This document shows positions 1 to 6,496 of a stretch of DNA of 28,413 nucleotides, one piece after another. Below the pieces are notes generated by a model that worked only from the letters and a program-made list of their open reading frames with translations, did no database searches and was not told where the DNA came from. The stretch covers positions 1-28,413 of the forward strand of contig JBGTLA010000137.1 of the NCBI GenBank assembly GCA_041744375.1. The letters are read 5' to 3'. The translations under genes were made by a program, and so were the position numbers. This DNA comes from JBGTLA01 sp041744375 (lineage in GTDB: Bacteria; Actinomycetota; Acidimicrobiia; Spongiisociales; ZC4RG35). Each line of letters opens with the position of its first letter. Position 1 is the first letter of the stretch.

Positions 1-1
1 T

Positions 2-478
2 TTCACCGCGACCGGCCTCCGCTCCCTCGCCGCCGACGCAGCCGAAAGGGCCTGGCTCGCCTATCGCGGCGAGGGCACCACCGGTTTGACAGACGACTTC
101 GATACCGACTTGACCCGCCGGGCCGCCTCCGCCCTGGGGACCGCCGACTGGTCGCACCTGGTGGCTGCCGCCGGAGCTGACCCGCGACGGCTAGCTCGTC
201 GAGCGATCGCGTGGCGTGAAAGTGGCGTTGAAGGCGTGAAGGCGACCGAGGCGCCACCGTGGCGGCCCGACACCCGGATCATGGCCGCCGCCCGCCAGGC
301 CCTCATCGAGGCGGGCGCCCCCGTCTCACGGTTACGGACCCGCCTCAACACCTTGACGGTGGACGACGTTCAGGTCCGTCTCGGGGCCGATGGCTTGTGG
401 TGGCGCTTCGAACGCCGGGGCGGAGCGTGGGAGCTTGCCGGCTCTCCTTCCTCCGAGCCCGACGACCTCTGGCCCTGA
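2..478 (+). CDS. SWIM zinc-finger family protein, C-terminal part (5' partial)
   Basis: The frame is open from the window edge to TGA at 476-478, giving about 158 residues, so the start and the zinc-binding SWIM motif lie outside. What is seen is an Ala/Arg-rich helical segment, then ESGVEGVKATE, then a C-terminal block containing VQVRLGADGLWWRFERRGG and ending ELAGSPSSEPDDLWP. From family knowledge, actinobacterial SWIM zinc-finger proteins end in this way: a 'LRLGxDGRWW.YR..RG.W..AGP' block that closes the protein. An internal ATG-less start near 86 is possible but would cut into the conserved helical part. Function of the family is poorly known; it often sits beside SNF2-type helicases. 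The assignment rests on remembered C-terminal similarity and is moderate. Confidence 0.55.
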   Translation, partial: FTATGLRSLAADAAERAWLAYRGEGTTGLTDDFDTDLTRRAASALGTADWSHLVAAAGADPRRLARRAIAWRESGVEGVKATEAPPWRPDTRIMAAARQALIEAGAPVSRLRTRLNTLTVDDVQVRLGADGLWWRFERRGGAWELAGSPSSEPDDLWP

Positions 479-505
479 TATCCCCGACCCAACATTTCCG
501 CTTTT

Positions 506-545
506 CGCGCGGATTCCGTGCATTCGGGTGCAGGGAATCCGCGCG
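506..545 (+). terminator. Strong hairpin, probable terminator after the SWIM gene
   Basis: The arms CGCGCGGATTCC (506-517) and GGAATCCGCGCG (534-545) are perfect 12-bp complements. Inside them a second stem TGCA/TGCA (519-522 and 529-532) closes a six-base loop, with only a G-G mismatch between the two stems. It starts 28 bp after the upstream stop codon. No T-run follows on either strand, so it would be a T-less (actinobacterial-type) terminator, or a regulatory hairpin in the leader of the sigma factor gene. Confidence 0.6.
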
Positions 546-649
546 ACACTGATGGGAGGCCGTGGGTCCGAGCGCCGACCGACCCCCGTACAGCACCTTG
601 CCACGTACCAGCGTGGGAACCGGAGTCCGTTCGGTGGCATCGAAGGGTC

Positions 650-1201
650 ATGGACAGCACCGCGGCCGCCCGCCGCCGCCGTTTCGAGGCTCTCGCCGCC
701 GACGTCTACGAACCGGTTCAGCGGTACGTACGCCGTCGCGTCGACGCCGACTCCACCGACGACGTCGTGTCCGAGACGATGTTGACCATATGGCGCCGGC
801 TCGACGACGTGCCCCCCCAGGCCGAGCTGCCCTGGGCTTATGGTGTTGCCCGCCGCCAGGTGGCCAACCATCACAGGAGCTCTCGGCGCCATCTGAGCCT
901 CGTCAGCCGGATGCAGGCACAGCGACCGGTCCCACCCGAGGCGGACCACCCCCTCGACTTCGAGCTGGATGCCGCCCTTGCCACCCTCTCAAAGCCCGAC
1001 CGGGAGCTGTTGCACCTGTGGACCTGGGAAGACCTCGAGCCCGCCGACATCGCAGTGGTGCTCGGGCTCACCCCCAACGCCGTCTCCATCCGCTTGCATC
1101 GGGCCAAGAAGAAACTGAGCGAGAAACTCGAAACGATGCGAAAGGATGCGGTGGCCTCCGGACACTCACACCGGGAAAGCAGAAAGAGGGACCGGTCATG
1201 A
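650..1201 (+). CDS. ECF-type RNA polymerase sigma factor
   Basis: A 183-residue sigma-70 family protein of usual ECF size. Region 2 covers about residues 8-75: FEALAADVYEPVQRYVRRRV, then DDVVSETMLTIWRRLDDVP and a WAYGVARRQVANHHRS segment. Region 4 covers about residues 105-165 with a helix-turn-helix in LEPADIAVVLGLTPNAVSI and RLHRAKKKL. The start at ATG 650 is preferred because AAGGG lies just upstream and the protein begins right before region 2; the frame is open further back to 518 but that part has no sigma-like sequence. The stop overlaps the ATG of the next gene (ATGA), so the two proteins are probably translated together, as for a sigma factor and its regulator. The signal it answers cannot be read from the sequence. 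Confidence 0.9.
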   Translation: MDSTAAARRRRFEALAADVYEPVQRYVRRRVDADSTDDVVSETMLTIWRRLDDVPPQAELPWAYGVARRQVANHHRSSRRHLSLVSRMQAQRPVPPEADHPLDFELDAALATLSKPDRELLHLWTWEDLEPADIAVVLGLTPNAVSIRLHRAKKKLSEKLETMRKDAVASGHSHRESRKRDRS

Positions 1202-1776
1202 CCGACGACGACCTGCGACGAAGGCTGTCTGCGTCGAACCCGACCCCTCCTTGGGAACCGGTGGACCCGGTCGATAGCGATCGGGCCCGAGCACTGATGG
1301 AGGACATCATGTCGACAGAAACTGCGCGGCCCCGAACCGAGAGGCGGAGTTACCGCTTGATCGGAGCCGTGGCGGCCGCCCTGGTGGTGGTCGTTGGGGG
1401 GGCAGCCGTCCTCACCGGACCCGGCGCCGGCGGCGACCCGCTCGTACTGACCGGAGGCAGCGACGCCCTCGCCTCGTGCCTCCCCTTTGACGAGGCCACC
1501 CTGGCCACCATGAGCCCGGCGTTCGCCGGCACGGTCACCGAGCTGACCGATTCGGTGGCGACACTCGAGGTGGACGGCTGGTACACCGACGGCGACGCCG
1601 AGAGCGTCGATATCCAGTACACGCCCGGTTTCGAGGCGCTCATCGGCACCCCCACGATGGAAATGGGCCAGCGCTACCTGATAACCGCCACCGATGGCGT
1701 GGTAAACGGCTGCGGCTACAGCGGCCTCGCCACCCCCGACCTCGAAGAAGCGTTCGAAAGCGCCTTCGGCGCCTGA
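1198..1776 (+). CDS. Single-pass membrane protein, putative anti-sigma partner
   Basis: A 192-residue protein whose ATG overlaps the sigma factor stop codon; an AGAAAGAGGG ribosome site lies 7 nt upstream. Layout: a charged cytoplasmic N-terminus of about 50 residues (MTDDDLRRRLSASNPTPPWE), one hydrophobic helix at about residues 53-74 (LIGAVAAALVVVVGGAAVL), then an extracytoplasmic domain with two cysteines (CLPF and NGCGYSG) that could form a disulfide. The outer domain looks like a small beta-rich fold (VTELTDSVATLEVDGWYT). No zinc-finger HxxxCxxC anti-sigma motif is present. Position and topology suggest it holds or senses for the sigma factor; this is inference from coupling, not from a recognised family. 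Confidence 0.6.
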   Translation: MTDDDLRRRLSASNPTPPWEPVDPVDSDRARALMEDIMSTETARPRTERRSYRLIGAVAAALVVVVGGAAVLTGPGAGGDPLVLTGGSDALASCLPFDEATLATMSPAFAGTVTELTDSVATLEVDGWYTDGDAESVDIQYTPGFEALIGTPTMEMGQRYLITATDGVVNGCGYSGLATPDLEEAFESAFGA

Positions 1777-1792
1777 ACCCCCTCCCCCCCAG

Positions 1793-1824
1793 CGGGGCCC
1801 GGTCCTCTCAGGGACCGGGCCCCG
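1793..1824 (+). terminator. Hairpin terminator of the sigma/membrane-protein operon
   Basis: The arms CGGGGCCCGGTCC (1793-1805) and GGACCGGGCCCCG (1812-1824) pair perfectly over 13 bp around a six-base loop. The hairpin starts 16 bp after the stop codon and has no T-run behind it. Confidence 0.7.
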
Positions 1825-1966
1825 CACCCGAGCCAGGCGGCGGACCTCAGAGACGGCGGGTCTCCGGCGGCTTCCACCCTTCTCGACCGGGACCTATGGC
1901 CCTGGGCGCGGGCCGCCTCTCTTCCTACATTGAAACGAGGAGTCGACGGAAGGAAAGGCAGGCGAC

Positions 1967-2350
1967 ATGCAACTCAGTTCGCTCATTGGAGGTCATGTCG
2001 AGAAAATCGACGTCGCCACCCCGTTGGTCGACGCCTCCCAATGGATGACATCGCGATCAGTGGGGTCGCTCTTGGTCACCGCCAACGGCAAGGTCCAGGG
2101 CATCCTCACCGAACACGACCTGACGAGGGCCGTAGCCCACGAAGTCGACATGCAGAGCGCCCTGACGGGTGACTGGATGTCGAAGTATCCCCAGGTGGCC
2201 ACCCCTGAATGGGATCTCGACTCCGCGGCCGACGTGATGCTCGAACACGGATTCCGGCATTTGCCGGTCATCGACGTCGACGGCGAGCCCATCGGGATGG
2301 TGAGCATCAAAGACGTCGTCTGGGCGATGCGCGGCATCCCCGGGGACTGA
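1967..2350 (+). CDS. Two-CBS-domain protein
   Basis: A 127-residue protein consisting only of a CBS pair (Bateman module). The first CBS covers about residues 8-60 (SRSVGSLLVTANGKVQGILT then EHDLTRAV), the second about 70-123 (MLEHGFRHLPVIDVDGEPIG then MVSIKDVVWAM). Both show the typical 'G.V.GI.T..DL' and 'HLPV.D..G...GMVS..D' signatures. CBS pairs bind adenosine nucleotides or similar ligands and usually regulate a partner; a free-standing pair gives no clue to the partner. AAGGAAAGG lies upstream of the ATG at a normal distance. The gene stands alone between two hairpins. Confidence 0.9.
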   Translation: MQLSSLIGGHVEKIDVATPLVDASQWMTSRSVGSLLVTANGKVQGILTEHDLTRAVAHEVDMQSALTGDWMSKYPQVATPEWDLDSAADVMLEHGFRHLPVIDVDGEPIGMVSIKDVVWAMRGIPGD

Positions 2351-2385
2351 AGAGGGGCCCACGCCCGCCGGTCGCCGGGTCGCCG

Positions 2386-2416
2386 GCCCACCAGGAGGAT
2401 CGGTCTTCTGGTGGGC
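2386..2416 (+). terminator. Hairpin downstream of the CBS gene
   Basis: GCCCACCAG (2386-2394) pairs with CTGGTGGGC (2408-2416), 9 bp around a 13-base loop, 35 bp after the stop codon. No T-run follows. Confidence 0.5.
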
Positions 2417-2490
2417 TCGCCCGACGATGAAAGCCGATCCCGTTCGCCGCCACCCGACCGACTACCTTGTACCCGGTGCAGGGAGAGGGC

Positions 2491-3333
2491 TTGACCGACG
2501 CGAGGGTGCGGACCGAGACGCTTCACGGCCACGATCTGTGGTTCGTGGACAGCGGCGACGGCCCGGCGGTGCTGTTCATCCACGGGATCCTCGGCTCGCA
2601 CCGCAACTGGGCACATCTTGTCGACCGGCTCGATGACCATCACCGGGTTGTGGCTCCGGACTTGTTCGGGCATGGAGCATCGGCCAAACCCGTGGGCGAC
2701 TACTCGCTGGGAGCGCATGCCGCCACGCTGCGAGACCTGTTGGACCGGCTCGAAATCGACCGGGTGACGCTGGTGGGTCACTCGCTCGGCGGTGGCATCG
2801 CCATGCAGTTCCTGTACCTGTTTCCCGACAGGGTCGATCGTCTCGTTCTCGTCGCCAGTGGCGGGCTCGGGCGCTCCGTGAGCCCGCTGCTGCGCTCTGC
2901 CGCCCTGCCGGGCGCAGAATGGATCCTCCCGTTGATCGCCTCCAACTGGGTACGGGAACGGGCCGAGGCGTTGGGCCGGACTCTGGGCAAGGTCGGCTGG
3001 CGGGCGAGCTCCGACGTGGTGGAGGCCTGGCGGGGTTTTTCGTCCCTGGCCGATGCCGACAGCCGACGAGCGTTCCTCGCCACGGCGCGCTCAGTCATCG
3101 ACACGGGCGGACAGACCGTGTCTGCCCACGATCATCTTCCGTTGGCCAACGAGATCCCCACCCTCATCGTGTGGGGAACCCGCGACAGGATGATCCCCAC
3201 ATGGCACGCCACCGCCGCCCAGCAGGCTTTCACAGGCAGCCGGGTGGAGCTGTTCGAGGGAGCAGGCCATTTCCCCCACCTCGACGAGCCCGATCGGTTC
3301 GCCGACCTCCTCGGGACATTCATCGCCGACTGA
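2491..3333 (+). CDS. Alpha/beta hydrolase
   Basis: A roughly 280-residue alpha/beta hydrolase fold enzyme. The oxyanion motif HGILGS lies near residue 30, the nucleophile elbow GHSLGG near 96-101 with the catalytic serine at about 98, the acid in VWGTRDRMIP and the catalytic histidine in EGAGHFPHLDEP near the C-terminus. All three catalytic residues are therefore present. TTG 2491 is preferred because GGGAGAGG lies just upstream; GTG 2476 and TTG 2467 are in frame as alternatives. Such proteins hydrolyse esters, lactones, haloalkanes or C-C bonds; the cap region (about residues 125-200) does not tell me which. It stands alone, ending in a hairpin, next to a regulator remnant on the other strand. 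Confidence 0.88.
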   Translation: MTDARVRTETLHGHDLWFVDSGDGPAVLFIHGILGSHRNWAHLVDRLDDHHRVVAPDLFGHGASAKPVGDYSLGAHAATLRDLLDRLEIDRVTLVGHSLGGGIAMQFLYLFPDRVDRLVLVASGGLGRSVSPLLRSAALPGAEWILPLIASNWVRERAEALGRTLGKVGWRASSDVVEAWRGFSSLADADSRRAFLATARSVIDTGGQTVSAHDHLPLANEIPTLIVWGTRDRMIPTWHATAAQQAFTGSRVELFEGAGHFPHLDEPDRFADLLGTFIAD

Positions 3334-3335
3334 GA

Positions 3336-3362
3336 GGACCGACCCCCTCGAAAGGGTGGTCC
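3336..3362 (+). terminator. Hairpin downstream of the hydrolase gene
   Basis: GGACC and ACCC at 3336-3345 (with one bulged G) pair with GGGTGGTCC at 3354-3362. The hairpin starts 3 bp after the stop codon and has no T-run. Confidence 0.45.
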
Positions 3363-3369
3363 GACCCGA

Positions 3370-3620
3370 CGTTGAGTCAGAGATGTTGGGTGAGTCTGGA
3401 GCGGTCGCTCCGGCCAGAGCGCCTCGACGATCCGGTCTCTGCTCACCGGAGTTCCCGCGCTCAGGGCCAGCAAGATCAAGAGGGCCCGTCGCTTCGGACC
3501 GCTCAGCGCCAGTGTCGATCCGTTGCGGCTGATCGACAGGGGCCCGAGCAGTGCGACATCCAAGATGACCTCCGACGGTGGTGACTCAAACGTACCGATC
3601 GTTCTTGAGCGATGACCCAA
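3370..3620 (-). pseudogene. N-terminal remnant of a BTAD/SARP-type (AfsR-like) transcription regulator
   Basis: Read on the minus strand from about 3620, the frame encodes a typical OmpR-type winged-helix start of BTAD-family regulators: VALLGPLSISRNGSTLALSG, then PKRRALLILLALSAGTPVSR, then DRIVEALWPERP. The family expects a further strand-loop ('...LQ.YVSRLRK') and then a bacterial transcriptional activation domain of several hundred residues. Here recognisable similarity stops near the THPTSLTQ segment (about 3370), and the frame runs into antisense of the hydrolase gene. The start is a TTG with no clear ribosome site. I read it as a 5' gene fragment left by a deletion. A shorter functional DNA-binding protein is possible but unlikely because the wing appears cut. 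Confidence 0.7.
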
Positions 3621-3706
3621 GGACCACCTCGGGCGCAGCAGGTACCGAGGCCCGGTTAACCGTGGGTTCTTCGTCCTTTGCGGCCCGTTGACCTCTCCTC
3701 GGAACG

Positions 3707-4567
3707 GTGCGGGCCATGCCCGTTGGCCACACCGCTCTCGTGTCCATCACCCTCTTGGCGGTCCTCGTGGCGGATCTCCCGGTCGCAGTGCACTCCCCGC
3801 CACCCAGTACACAGGCAGCCGGCCGGCCCGAGATCGACGGCGGCCCCTCCCCCGAGCGCCCCCCGGCGGTGCCCGTCTCGCTCACCCCCACGGTGACGGT
3901 CCGCAACGGCTCGCAGATCCAGCTCGATCGGTTGGACCTGGCCATCGATCGATTCACAGCCGCAGGACTCCCGCTTCCCGAGCTCCACGTCGAGTTCGTG
4001 GCGGCCGAGGACTCGTGCGGCGGTACCCTCAGCCTCTTCGACACGAATACGACACCGTGGCGGATCTCGATCTGCTCGTCACTCGACTTCGTCTACGAGC
4101 ACGAACTGGCCCACGCCTGGGAGCGTGCTGCGCTCACCAACCAGACGCGTGAAGCCTTCATGCAGATGCGCGGGCACAGCGTGTGGAGAGGTACAGAGGT
4201 GCCCTGGAACGAACGAGGAGTGGAAGGGGTCGCCTTCGTCATCCAACAGGGGCTCGAAGGCAAGCCGTTGCCACCCGTCTTGAGCACCGAGATCGTCCGT
4301 CGTCTGGAGGCCTTCGAGTTGCTCACGAATAGCCCGGCTCCGCGACTGGTCGAATGGATGGCGAGACGAGAAGTCCCCTGCGGTGAACGCCCGACGCCCA
4401 TCAGTCTGACCCTGGTCGACGGGACAGGAGAGGATTGCGGATCGGGGACCGTCGCCACCTATACGCGATGCCCGATCCGCCAGTCATCCAGCCATGCAGA
4501 CAGAAAGCCCACCACCGATTCAAAGATGGCATCCGCTACACCCAGGGCCGACCGCATCCAGATGTAG
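3707..4567 (+). CDS. Secreted protein with HExxH motif, putative metallopeptidase
   Basis: A 286-residue protein with an N-terminal hydrophobic segment (about residues 7-28, ALVSITLLAVLVADLPVAV) that looks like a signal peptide, followed by a Pro-rich linker (about 30-60). The core has HELAH at residues 132-136, a zinc-binding HExxH signature, and NERGVEGVA about 35 residues later, where Glu173 could be the third metal ligand as in gluzincin-like enzymes. Cysteines at about 104 and 123 flank a strand before the motif and could form a disulfide. I do not recognise a named family. GTG 3707 and ATG 3716 are both possible starts; neither has a strong ribosome site. The C-terminal 40 residues are low-complexity and polar. 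Solitary gene; substrate unknown. Confidence 0.65.
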   Translation: MRAMPVGHTALVSITLLAVLVADLPVAVHSPPPSTQAAGRPEIDGGPSPERPPAVPVSLTPTVTVRNGSQIQLDRLDLAIDRFTAAGLPLPELHVEFVAAEDSCGGTLSLFDTNTTPWRISICSSLDFVYEHELAHAWERAALTNQTREAFMQMRGHSVWRGTEVPWNERGVEGVAFVIQQGLEGKPLPPVLSTEIVRRLEAFELLTNSPAPRLVEWMARREVPCGERPTPISLTLVDGTGEDCGSGTVATYTRCPIRQSSSHADRKPTTDSKMASATPRADRIQM

Positions 4568-4830
4568 GGCCCGATGAGCTGTGGCGGGCTACCGGGTTCG
4601 GAGCCGCCGGGGTGCTCATCAGGCGCTCGCCGATTACGCCCAGTACCTGCCAACCCGAGCAAGCGAGCCCTATGTGCGAGCACCCCTCGATGTTCCCGGA
4701 ATCGAGGGCGGGAATGACCTCGTGTTTGCACCATCCGCGGGTAGTGGGGGTCGAGGATCGCTTCTGCCGTTTGGGGTTTGGCCTCGTCGACCACAAGAGC
4801 CAACTTTGCTGTTTCGGCTCTGTCTATCGG

Positions 4831-5760
4831 TCAGTTCAAGGCGGCGGCCAAATACCGGGCGATCTCTCGGGCGATCGGCTGGGCGGTGTGCTGCTCGTAG
4901 TAGCTGAAGGCCGGACTCGGGTTCACCTCGAGGCAGTAGACGTTGCCGCCCCGATCGACCATCAGGTCGAGACCGGCCACCGGCAGTTCGAGCGCTGCCG
5001 ACAACTTCACGGCGAGACGTGCGATCTCCGGGGGAGCTTCGATGGCGCGGAGTTGTGCCTCGCCCCCGTTGGTTTGGCCCGAATATCGGTAGTCGACACC
5101 GTTCGACTCGACGGAGGTGGTGAACACCTTGTCACCGACGACGTGGATGCGCACGTCGTGGCCGTCGACGAGCTCCTGGAACTGGGTGGGACAGGCGCGG
5201 ATCGTGTCGAGCCGGTCGATGTCGGCGTCGGTGAACTCGGTCACGATGGAACGCAGACCGGAGACCGACTTGTAGATGATCCTCCCGTGCCGCCGCCGGA
5301 ATCGCAGCACCTCGGCCGGATCGTTGGTGACCAGGGTCTCCGGCGTCCTGAACCCGTGGGCAGTGATCAGCTGGGCCTGATACGGCTTCGAGCCATTTGA
5401 GCCCATGGCGCCGTATCGGTTGACCACCCGGGACGGTGTGATTTCCATCCAGCGGGTGAGGCTGTCGTGAAGTTGCCGGCATCTGAGTCGGGTCGGCGAA
5501 TCTTCGGCTTCGCCGTCGAGTTCGGGCAACAGGCGATCGTCCATGAGCCTGACGAAAACCGCGCCGATCGATCCAAGCGGATGGAGATCGCGACCCAGCG
5601 ATATCGAGCCGTCGACCTCGCCTCCCGAGATCCGGTACTCGAGTCGATACTCGGCGAACCGGCGCTGGTTGAAGAAGGTGTAGGGGGCACCGATTCGGCC
5701 GAGCTCATCGGCCACCATCGCCAGCGGTGTCTCAGACGGTATGCCACACAGCAGGATCAT
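4831..5760 (-). CDS. RimK/MvdD-like ATP-grasp ligase
   Basis: A 309-residue ATP-grasp enzyme of usual length. After a pre-ATP-grasp N-domain (MILLCGIPSETPLAMVADEL) come VVNRYGAMGSNGSKPYQAQL (about 112-131), the ATP-binding lysine in IIYKSVSG (Lys164), the adenine/ribose strand FQELVDGHDVRIHVVGD (196-210), and the magnesium site GLDLMVD (Asp265) with CLEVNPSP (Glu278, Asn280). All nucleotide and metal ligands are present, so it should be active. The family joins a carboxylate to an amine (or hydroxyl) through an acyl-phosphate; RimK adds glutamates to a protein and MvdC/MvdD cross-link side chains of a peptide. The ATG overlaps the stop of the gene before it (ATGA), so it is the last gene of a three-gene operon with a degenerate ATP-grasp protein and a Lys/Glu-tailed protease. 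Substrate is unknown; the protease tail is a candidate. Confidence 0.88.
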   Translation of the reverse strand: MILLCGIPSETPLAMVADELGRIGAPYTFFNQRRFAEYRLEYRISGGEVDGSISLGRDLHPLGSIGAVFVRLMDDRLLPELDGEAEDSPTRLRCRQLHDSLTRWMEITPSRVVNRYGAMGSNGSKPYQAQLITAHGFRTPETLVTNDPAEVLRFRRRHGRIIYKSVSGLRSIVTEFTDADIDRLDTIRACPTQFQELVDGHDVRIHVVGDKVFTTSVESNGVDYRYSGQTNGGEAQLRAIEAPPEIARLAVKLSAALELPVAGLDLMVDRGGNVYCLEVNPSPAFSYYEQHTAQPIAREIARYLAAALN

Positions 5761-6491
5761 GCGGCTGATCGCTCCATCACGTAGGCCAGTGCGTCGATGA
5801 TGGCCTCGCCGGCGACCGGCAGTGGAGGCTGCGGGCTGGCACCGGCGAACACCAGGTCCCCTCCGTCTCCAATGATGAACTCGATACCGAGGAGCGGAGT
5901 ACTGGCCAGGTCGGCGAGGCGGAGACACGCCTGACGCGTCTCCTCGTCCAGTCCGTCGTCGACGATTTCCCCATCAACGGTGATCGCGGTCCGGTGAGGA
6001 GGTGACCCCTCAGACCAGGGGGAGGTTGGCTCAGGACCGGTCGAGGTCAGCGGCGTATGGCCCAGGCCGGCCTTTGCCGCTAGGGAGGCCCATTCCGATG
6101 CTGGTCGCCACGCCCCGGCAAGACCTCGCGAAGACGGAGGGTTGAGGATGGGGGCATCGACCGAGTTGAGCCAACTCAGGAAGAAGGCGTTCACCTCGTG
6201 CGAGGCGTACTCGCGGTCGGCTTCGACCATAGAGGCGGTGTAGGAGGGTGGTATGAACCCGATCTGGTTGACCACCCCAGCGACGTTCTGGCTTTTCAGC
6301 TCGGTCCCGTCGGAGAGGCGGGCGGTGAAGGCGGCTCCGTCGTTTCCGACGGTGTGCACCCAGGTGGTGGGACCGAGCAGGTCACCGGTGGTGAGATGGA
6401 GAACCGGGGCCATACCTCGACTGGTCAGCCCCTCCGCCAGCCAGGGACCGACCGGGTCCCCGTCGTCGCTGAGTACCAGCAAGACGGTCAA
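5757..6491 (-). CDS. Degenerate ATP-grasp-like partner protein
   Basis: A 244-residue protein starting at TTG 6491, 5 nt after the protease stop and overlapping the ligase start by 4 nt. The N-terminal half resembles the pre-ATP-grasp domain of RimK-like proteins (VVNQIGFIPPS, then HEVNAFFLSWLNS and LNPPSSRGLAGAWRPASEW). The C-terminal end (LADLASTPLLGIEFI, residues 193-206, then GDLVFAGASPQPPLP) aligns by eye with the final ATP-grasp strands 'LA..LG..L.GIDF..D.....FLEVNPSP', but the metal-binding E-x-N is replaced by A-G-A-S and the central ATP-binding part with its lysine is missing or much reduced. It is therefore probably not a ligase itself; a substrate-binding or scaffold subunit of the downstream enzyme is the natural reading. 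The longer upstream frame is antisense-like repeat sequence over the protease tail and is not used. Confidence 0.7.
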   Translation of the reverse strand: MTVLLVLSDDGDPVGPWLAEGLTSRGMAPVLHLTTGDLLGPTTWVHTVGNDGAAFTARLSDGTELKSQNVAGVVNQIGFIPPSYTASMVEADREYASHEVNAFFLSWLNSVDAPILNPPSSRGLAGAWRPASEWASLAAKAGLGHTPLTSTGPEPTSPWSEGSPPHRTAITVDGEIVDDGLDEETRQACLRLADLASTPLLGIEFIIGDGGDLVFAGASPQPPLPVAGEAIIDALAYVMERSAA

Positions 6492-6496
6492 CGCGC

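Noticed and set aside
4459..4803. Minus-strand open frames ending in IGPYIWMRSALGVADAIFES and an overlapping frame with HEVIPALDSGNIEGCSHIGL.
   Set aside because: No family recognised, no ribosome site, and the frame overlaps the end of the HExxH gene. It may be decayed coding DNA, but this cannot be supported; 4568-4830 is left without a gene.
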